From contig JAFZOW010000050.1 in the NCBI GenBank assembly GCA_017552715.1, positions 1-51,225 of the forward strand: a DNA stretch of 51,225 bases, read 5' to 3'. The notes under the pieces are model-generated. The model saw nothing but the letters and a program-made list of their open reading frames with translations, searched no databases and was not told the DNA's origin. Numbering within the stretch: the stretch's first letter is position 1; each line of letters opens with the position of its first letter. This DNA comes from Lachnospiraceae bacterium (GTDB taxonomy: Bacteria > Bacillota > Clostridia > Lachnospirales > Lachnospiraceae). Positions 46,972-51,225 of the stretch are shown in pieces. The position numbers were made by a program, and so were the translations under genes.

Positions 46972-48819
46972 TTACTGTGCACTCTTGGCTTGGGCGGAGA
47001 TGGCAGCGCGCTTCCGGGCTGTGGAATCCAGGATCTTTTTGCGGATCCGGAGGCTCTTCGGAGTGACCTCCAGAAGCTCGTCCGTACCGATGAATTCCAG
47101 GCACTGCTCCAGACTCATGAGTCTGGGCGGGGTCAGCTTCAGGGCATCATCGGAACCGGAAGCCCGGGTGTTGGTGAGCTGTTTCTTCTTGCAGACGTTC
47201 AGCTCGATATCTTCCTGCTTCGGATTCTCTCCGATGACCATGCCGGCATAGACCTTTTCGCCGGGACCGATGAAGAGCGGTCCGCGGTCCTGGGCATTGA
47301 AAAGTCCGTAGGTAACGGATTCTCCGGTCTCGAAGGAGATCAGGGAACCCTGTTTGCGATAGCTGATCTCGCCCTTGAAAGGCGCGTAGCCTTCAAAGAT
47401 CGTGTTCAGGATACCGTTTCCCTTGGTATCCGTCATGAATTCCCCACGGTAACCGATCAGGCCACGGGAAGGAATGCGGAACTCCAGACGGGTGTAGCCG
47501 CCGCTGGCAGCTCCCATGTTCAGGAGTTCACCCTTGCGGGTGCTCAGCTTTTCAATGACAGAGCCCGAGAATTCTTCGGGCACATCCACATAGGCCAGCT
47601 CCATGGGCTCCGTCTTTTTCCCGTTTTCATCCTGATGGTAGATCACTTCGGCCTTGCTCACGGCAAATTCATAGCCCTCGCGGCGCATATTCTCGATCAG
47701 TACCGAGAGGTGCAGCTCGCCCCGGCCGGAAACCTTGAAGGCTTCGGTGGTATCCGTGTCCTCCACACGAAGGGATACATCGGTATTCAGCTCGCGGTAG
47801 AGGCGATCCCGCAGATGTCGGCTGGTCACATATTTTCCTTCCTGTCCCGCGAAAGGAGAGTCATTTACGATAAAGTTCATGGAAATGGTGGGCTCGCTGA
47901 TCTTCTGGAAGGGGATGGCTTCCACATGCTCGGGATCGCAGAGGGTATCTCCGATATGGATGTCCGCAATGCCGGAGATGGCCACGATGGAGCCGATGCC
48001 GGCTTCCTTTACCTCGACGCGCTCCAGACCGTCAAATTCGTAGAGCTTGCTGACTTTTACCTTCTTTATTTTATCGGGATCGTGGTGGTTGACGATGACC
48101 ACCTCCTGATTAACGGAAACCTTGCCGTTGTCCACCTTGCCTACGCCGATACGTCCTACATATTCATTGTAGTCGATGGTGGAGATAAGTACCTGGGTGC
48201 CGCCTTCGGGATCCCCGGTGGGAGCAGGGATGGCGGAAAGGATGGTCTCGAAGAGAGGGGTCATGTCCTTTCCCTCGTCATCCGCATCCAGGGAAGCGGT
48301 GCCGGCCTTGGCGGAGGCGAAGACAAAGGGGCAATCCAGCTGTTCGTCATCGGCCCCCAGATCGATGAGCAGCTCCAGTACCTCATCGATGACCTCCTTC
48401 GGCCTTGCTTCGGGACGGTCTACCTTATTAATGCATACGATGACCGGGAGTTTCAGCTCCATGGCCTTGCCAAGCACGAAACGGGTCTGGGGCATAGGGC
48501 CTTCAAAGGCATCCACCACCAGGATCACGCCGTTCACCATCTTAAGGACACGCTCCACTTCGCCGCCGAAATCCGCGTGGCCCGGGGTGTCGATGATATT
48601 GATCTTGGTTCCCTTATACTGTACGGCGGTATTCTTTGAAAGGATGGTGATACCCCGTTCCCGCTCGATATCGTTGGAATCCATGACCCGCTCCACCACT
48701 TCCTGGTGGGCGGCGAATACACCACTCTGCTTTAAAAGCTCATCCACCAGCGTGGTCTTGCCGTGATCCACGTGGGCGATGATGGCTACATTCCGGATGT
48801 CGTCTCTGCTCTCGATCAT
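46972..48819 (-). CDS. typA: Ribosome-associated GTPase TypA/BipA
   Basis: Translational GTPase that binds the 70S A-site region and aids 50S assembly and stress growth. G1 is [10 protein letters not shown]3 DTPGHADF, G4 NKVD, followed by EF-G-like domains II, III and V and the BipA-specific C-terminal domain. 615 residues. AGAGGAG precedes ATG 48819. Confidence 0.97.
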   Translation of the reverse strand: MIESRDDIRNVAIIAHVDHGKTTLVDELLKQSGVFAAHQEVVERVMDSNDIERERGITILSKNTAVQYKGTKINIIDTPGHADFGGEVERVLKMVNGVILVVDAFEGPMPQTRFVLGKAMELKLPVIVCINKVDRPEARPKEVIDEVLELLIDLGADDEQLDCPFVFASAKAGTASLDADDEGKDMTPLFETILSAIPAPTGDPEGGTQVLISTIDYNEYVGRIGVGKVDNGKVSVNQEVVIVNHHDPDKIKKVKVSKLYEFDGLERVEVKEAGIGSIVAISGIADIHIGDTLCDPEHVEAIPFQKISEPTISMNFIVNDSPFAGQEGKYVTSRHLRDRLYRELNTDVSLRVEDTDTTEAFKVSGRGELHLSVLIENMRREGYEFAVSKAEVIYHQDENGKKTEPMELAYVDVPEEFSGSVIEKLSTRKGELLNMGAASGGYTRLEFRIPSRGLIGYRGEFMTDTKGNGILNTIFEGYAPFKGEISYRKQGSLISFETGESVTYGLFNAQDRGPLFIGPGEKVYAGMVIGENPKQEDIELNVCKKKQLTNTRASGSDDALKLTPPRLMSLEQCLEFIGTDELLEVTPKSLRIRKKILDSTARKRAAISAQAKSAQ

Positions 48820-48868
48820 TTTCTTATTCTCCTCTTATAATGCTCTTTTATCCGCTCAAACGAGGGGC

Positions 48869-48897
48869 ATTATAGCATTTTTGCGTTACAGGTGCAA
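48869..48897 (-). promoter_or_regulatory. Promoter of typA
   Basis: On the minus strand: TTGCAC (48897-48892), 17-bp spacer, TATAAT (48874-48869). The leader to 48819 is about 42 nt. Confidence 0.75.
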
Positions 48898-48923
48898 GAG
48901 AAAGATGAAGCGGAAAAGGACTT

Positions 48924-48959
48924 TTGACGAAGGAGGGATATGATGGTATTATGAGATTC
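48924..48959 (+). promoter_or_regulatory. Promoter, or alternatively a tiny upstream ORF, before the last gene
   Basis: TTGACG (48924-48929), 17-bp spacer, TATTAT (48947-48952) reads as a promoter with start near 48960. The same bases hold AAGGAGGG (48929-48936) before ATGATG (48940), a four-codon frame (MMVL) whose TGA overlaps ATG 48951. Both readings cannot apply to one transcript. Confidence 0.5.
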
Positions 48960-49010
48960 GGAGAAAAGCTTCTTTTTGCGGCATCGGGATCATGGATGAG
49001 GCAGGTATAT

Positions 49011-51044
49011 ATGGATAAGAAAAAGAAAAAACTGATCACGGATCTGCTGGCGATCCTGCTGGGAGCGCTGTTTCTGGAGTGCTTTGTCTTTAATTTCAGG
49101 CACTGGCTGAGCAGGGCCAACAGCCCTATCGAAGTGCCGCTTAAATACTGCAGCTACACCGGGGAGGCAGAGTGGCAGGAGGACGGGAGTGTGGTGCTGA
49201 CCCGGCCAGAGGAGGAGACAGGATGCCTGGTTGCCGTTAATCTGGAGGGTTTGGGGGTCGAAATGACGAATATCGCAGTGGAGATCGCCTGCACGGATCC
49301 CGAACGCAAGTGGACCAATTATATGCGGGAAGACTATATGATACAGCATTCCCCCATGGTACGGGCCACCACCATCCTGAACCTGGACGGGCAGCGTGAG
49401 GATAACCCCGGATCTTGGCTATTGGGGGCAGGGAATACCGAATACATACAGATCCCCCAAGCCGGAGAAGTAGACGCCTTTGGCCTTTTTCTGGAGCCGC
49501 TGATGGGGAGCCGGATCCGTATCGGGAGCATCACCCTTAATGCCAACCAGCGCATGTGTTTCCTGCCCCTGCGTTTTCTGGCTGTACTGTTTTTCATGCT
49601 CTTTGTCTATGCTTTCCTGCCGGGCTCAGTTCTGTGGAGGGAAAGCCTGCTGGAAGAAAACGGAAAACTCAGGAAGAAGTATCTTGCAGCCTTCGGGATC
49701 GTGGCGATCCTGCTTCTGATCCTCATCAACATCCTCCTGCGTCAGAGTCTGGTTTATATGAGCAGCGAGGGAGGCTTTCATCCCTATACGGATCTGGCAA
49801 GAGCCTTTGCGCATGGGCATCTTTATCTGGATGAGGAACCGACGCCGGAACTGAAGGCCATGGAGGATCCTTATGATCTGGTGGAGCGTATGGAAAAGGA
49901 GGTTCATTTTCGTCTGGACTATGCGTACTATAATGAAAAATACTATATTTATTTCGGAGTCGTTCCCTGTCTCCTGCTGTACCTGCCCTGGTACCTGATC
50001 AGCGGGACGGATCTGCCGGGCTATCTGGTGATGCCCTTTATGCTGTGGCTCTGCTATATCGGAGCTGCCTTTCTCCTTCATTCCCTGATCCGGCGATACG
50101 CGCGGGGGACCTCCGCGGCAACGGCCATACTCCTGTGGATGGGGGCGGCAGCAGGGCTTTCCCTGCCCCAGGCCATGGGGGATGCCACGAATTATTATGC
50201 GCCCATGCTGCCTGCTGCTTTCTTCTTTTTCCTGGGCATGAGCCTGAACCTGTCGGCAGCGGACCGGCTGGAGGCGGGAGAACGGAAAGGGGGGACGCTA
50301 CGGCTGGTCCTTGGAAGCCTGTGTATGGCACTGATCGCAGGATGCCGGCCCAATCTGGTGCTGGGAGCTGTATGCACGGTGCCCGTATTGCTTCCGCTGC
50401 TCTTCCCGAAAAAAGAAGAAAAAAGACGGCCGGATCTTAAACTCTGTCTTGCTTTTGCGCTGCCGTATGCGGCAGTCGCTGCCGGACTTATGCTGTACAA
50501 TGCCCTGCGTTTCGGCTCACCCTTTGATTTCGGGGCTATGAAGAATATGACCTTTGCTTTCCTGACCACGATACAGCCTTCCGTCGCGGTACTGGGAGCT
50601 GGACTATTCTATTATCTCATCCGCCCGGTGACCTTCATGGGGCGATGGCCCTATCTGAACAGGACCAGTTTTAAGTGGAGCAATCCGAATCTGCTGGCAA
50701 GCCACGATTCCGTGGGTGGACTGTTCATGTTATATCCAGTGTTGTTGCTGGGACTCTGTGTTTTTCTGCCGCAGAAGGGAAAGGATGCGAAAAGCCGGGA
50801 ACTGGCATGGATCGGCCGCATGGGCTTCCTGCTTGTGCCTCTTATGGCTATGCTCACGGCCCAGATGGGCGGGCTGGTGGACCGTTACCGTATCGATATG
50901 TCGCCCTTTGCGGGGCTGGCCCTGATCTGTGGCGGCCTGCTGCTTCGGCAGTTCCTGCGGGAACGGAGCATCAGTGAAAAACAGCGGAAGCTCCTGCAGA
51001 GACATTTACTTTTTTTTTTCGTCGCCTACCATGCAGCAACGTAA
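49011..51044 (+). CDS. Polytopic membrane protein, GT-C-like, truncated at chimeric junction
   Basis: An N-terminal helix (about 8-25), an outside beta-rich domain (about 30-180), and then about ten membrane helices. HPYTDLARAFAHGHLYL in the first large loop and YNALRFGSPFDFG resemble GT39/ArnT-type glycosyltransferases that use lipid-linked sugars; no substrate is readable. I prefer ATG 49011 (AGGCAGG upstream, MDKKKKK before the helix); ATG 48951 and 48996 are possible. From about 51010 the reading frame runs into foreign sequence (VAYHAAT) and stops at 51044, so the true C-terminus is missing. Confidence 0.65.
   Translation: MDKKKKKLITDLLAILLGALFLECFVFNFRHWLSRANSPIEVPLKYCSYTGEAEWQEDGSVVLTRPEEETGCLVAVNLEGLGVEMTNIAVEIACTDPERKWTNYMREDYMIQHSPMVRATTILNLDGQREDNPGSWLLGAGNTEYIQIPQAGEVDAFGLFLEPLMGSRIRIGSITLNANQRMCFLPLRFLAVLFFMLFVYAFLPGSVLWRESLLEENGKLRKKYLAAFGIVAILLLILINILLRQSLVYMSSEGGFHPYTDLARAFAHGHLYLDEEPTPELKAMEDPYDLVERMEKEVHFRLDYAYYNEKYYIYFGVVPCLLLYLPWYLISGTDLPGYLVMPFMLWLCYIGAAFLLHSLIRRYARGTSAATAILLWMGAAAGLSLPQAMGDATNYYAPMLPAAFFFFLGMSLNLSAADRLEAGERKGGTLRLVLGSLCMALIAGCRPNLVLGAVCTVPVLLPLLFPKKEEKRRPDLKLCLAFALPYAAVAAGLMLYNALRFGSPFDFGAMKNMTFAFLTTIQPSVAVLGAGLFYYLIRPVTFMGRWPYLNRTSFKWSNPNLLASHDSVGGLFMLYPVLLLGLCVFLPQKGKDAKSRELAWIGRMGFLLVPLMAMLTAQMGGLVDRYRIDMSPFAGLALICGGLLLRQFLRERSISEKQRKLLQRHLLFFFVAYHAAT
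51005..51020. other. Probable assembly junction
   Basis: A run of ten T (51010-51019) joins the membrane-protein gene to sequence with different base and codon use. To the left the plus-strand frame is normal for its family; to the right the minus strand codes for a Bacteroidales-like DnaX. The exact point cannot be set within a few bases. Confidence 0.75.
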
Positions 51045-51225
51045 CAGACAAATCTCAACGTGTTGGCGTTTATCGCGCGCCTGCTTGAAATTTAGTTCGG
51101 CGTTGGCAGTAACTTCAATTAACTTAATTATGTGGTTGACGTCCATCTTGGCGGACTGCTCTTTGTAGCGCACGCCAGTCTTCTCGCTGACGTCGAGCAA
51201 CATGACGCTCTCTTCGTTGTGTGCC
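51006..51225 (-). CDS. dnaX: Partial DNA polymerase III gamma/tau (DnaX), Bacteroidales-like
   Basis: About 72 codons open to the right edge, ending at TAA 51008-51006. The translation contains SVMLLDVSEKTGVRYKEQSA and ELNFKQARDKRQHVEICLL. These resemble the clamp-loader domain III end of Bacteroidales DnaX (pattern RYKEQA, LNYRASKNKRLLVEL). Codon use is more AT-rich (AATTAAGTTAATT) than the rest of the window. Family assignment is from memory of the pattern; the stop may be real or created by the join. It is not part of this organism's genome if the junction is artificial. Confidence 0.65.
   Translation of the reverse strand, partial: AHNEESVMLLDVSEKTGVRYKEQSAKMDVNHIIKLIEVTANAELNFKQARDKRQHVEICLLRCCMVGDEKKK

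Noticed and set aside
46960-48639. A 559-codon plus-strand frame opposite typA
   Set aside because: typA is unmistakable on the minus strand; the frame is a codon-bias artefact and begins in the terminator.
1-51225. Prophage, integrase, CRISPR or rRNA genes
   Set aside because: No protein or RNA signature of these was seen anywhere in the window.

Overview
The window looks like a contig from an uncultured low-to-mid GC Firmicute of the class Clostridia, most likely Lachnospiraceae. The evidence is gene content and protein style (BceAB-like transporter, infC-rpmI-rplT with an ATT start, BspA-like surface protein, Clostridia-type ThrRS, MgtE and PBP1A), strong AGGAGG ribosome sites, and sigma-A promoters that nearly all have a 17-bp spacer. 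The last ~210 bases are different: they encode, on the minus strand, a fragment resembling the C-terminal part of Bacteroidales DnaX, joined at a run of ten T. I read this as an assembly chimera, so the organism's own sequence probably ends near 51010.

Layout. 1-1.9 kb: membrane-tethered barnase-type RNase, barstar inhibitor and a five-helix membrane protein. 2-13.1 kb: housekeeping genes (purB, purA, pcrA, a 5'-nucleotidase-family phosphoesterase, a 23S rRNA uracil methyltransferase) interspersed with a lipoprotein GH10 xylanase, an EamA permease and a small Asp-rich membrane protein. 13.1-21.3 kb: an unknown membrane protein, then a five-gene operon (ABC ATPase, large FtsX-type permease, secreted serine hydrolase, OmpR-type regulator, histidine kinase) behind four 11-bp direct repeats. 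21.4-28.4 kb: a GH-A-like anchored protein and a 1760-residue BspA-like surface protein. 28.5-28.75 kb: a divergent tRNA-Gly(CCC) with a near-consensus promoter and palindromic repeats. 28.8-38.4 kb: a membrane protein, thrS, the infC-rpmI-rplT operon with an attenuator leader, pepD, a PAS-only protein and an SH3 protein. 38.4-38.6 kb: a 168-bp imperfect palindrome. 38.6-48.8 kb: PBP1A divergent from yigZ, a minus-strand operon (diguanylate cyclase, mgtE, thyA, folA), ilvE and typA. 49-51 kb: a polytopic membrane protein cut by the chimeric end.

Systems. Barnase and barstar form a toxin/nuclease-inhibitor pair. The 14-21 kb operon has the composition of an envelope-stress or antimicrobial-peptide sensing and detoxification module, with an extra hydrolase and an apparent self-regulated promoter. 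The PBP1A/yigZ divergent promoters appear to share one palindromic -35 hexamer, and both give almost leaderless mRNAs; the gene at 21401 has the same leaderless architecture.

All functions are assigned by reading motifs; no database search was run.
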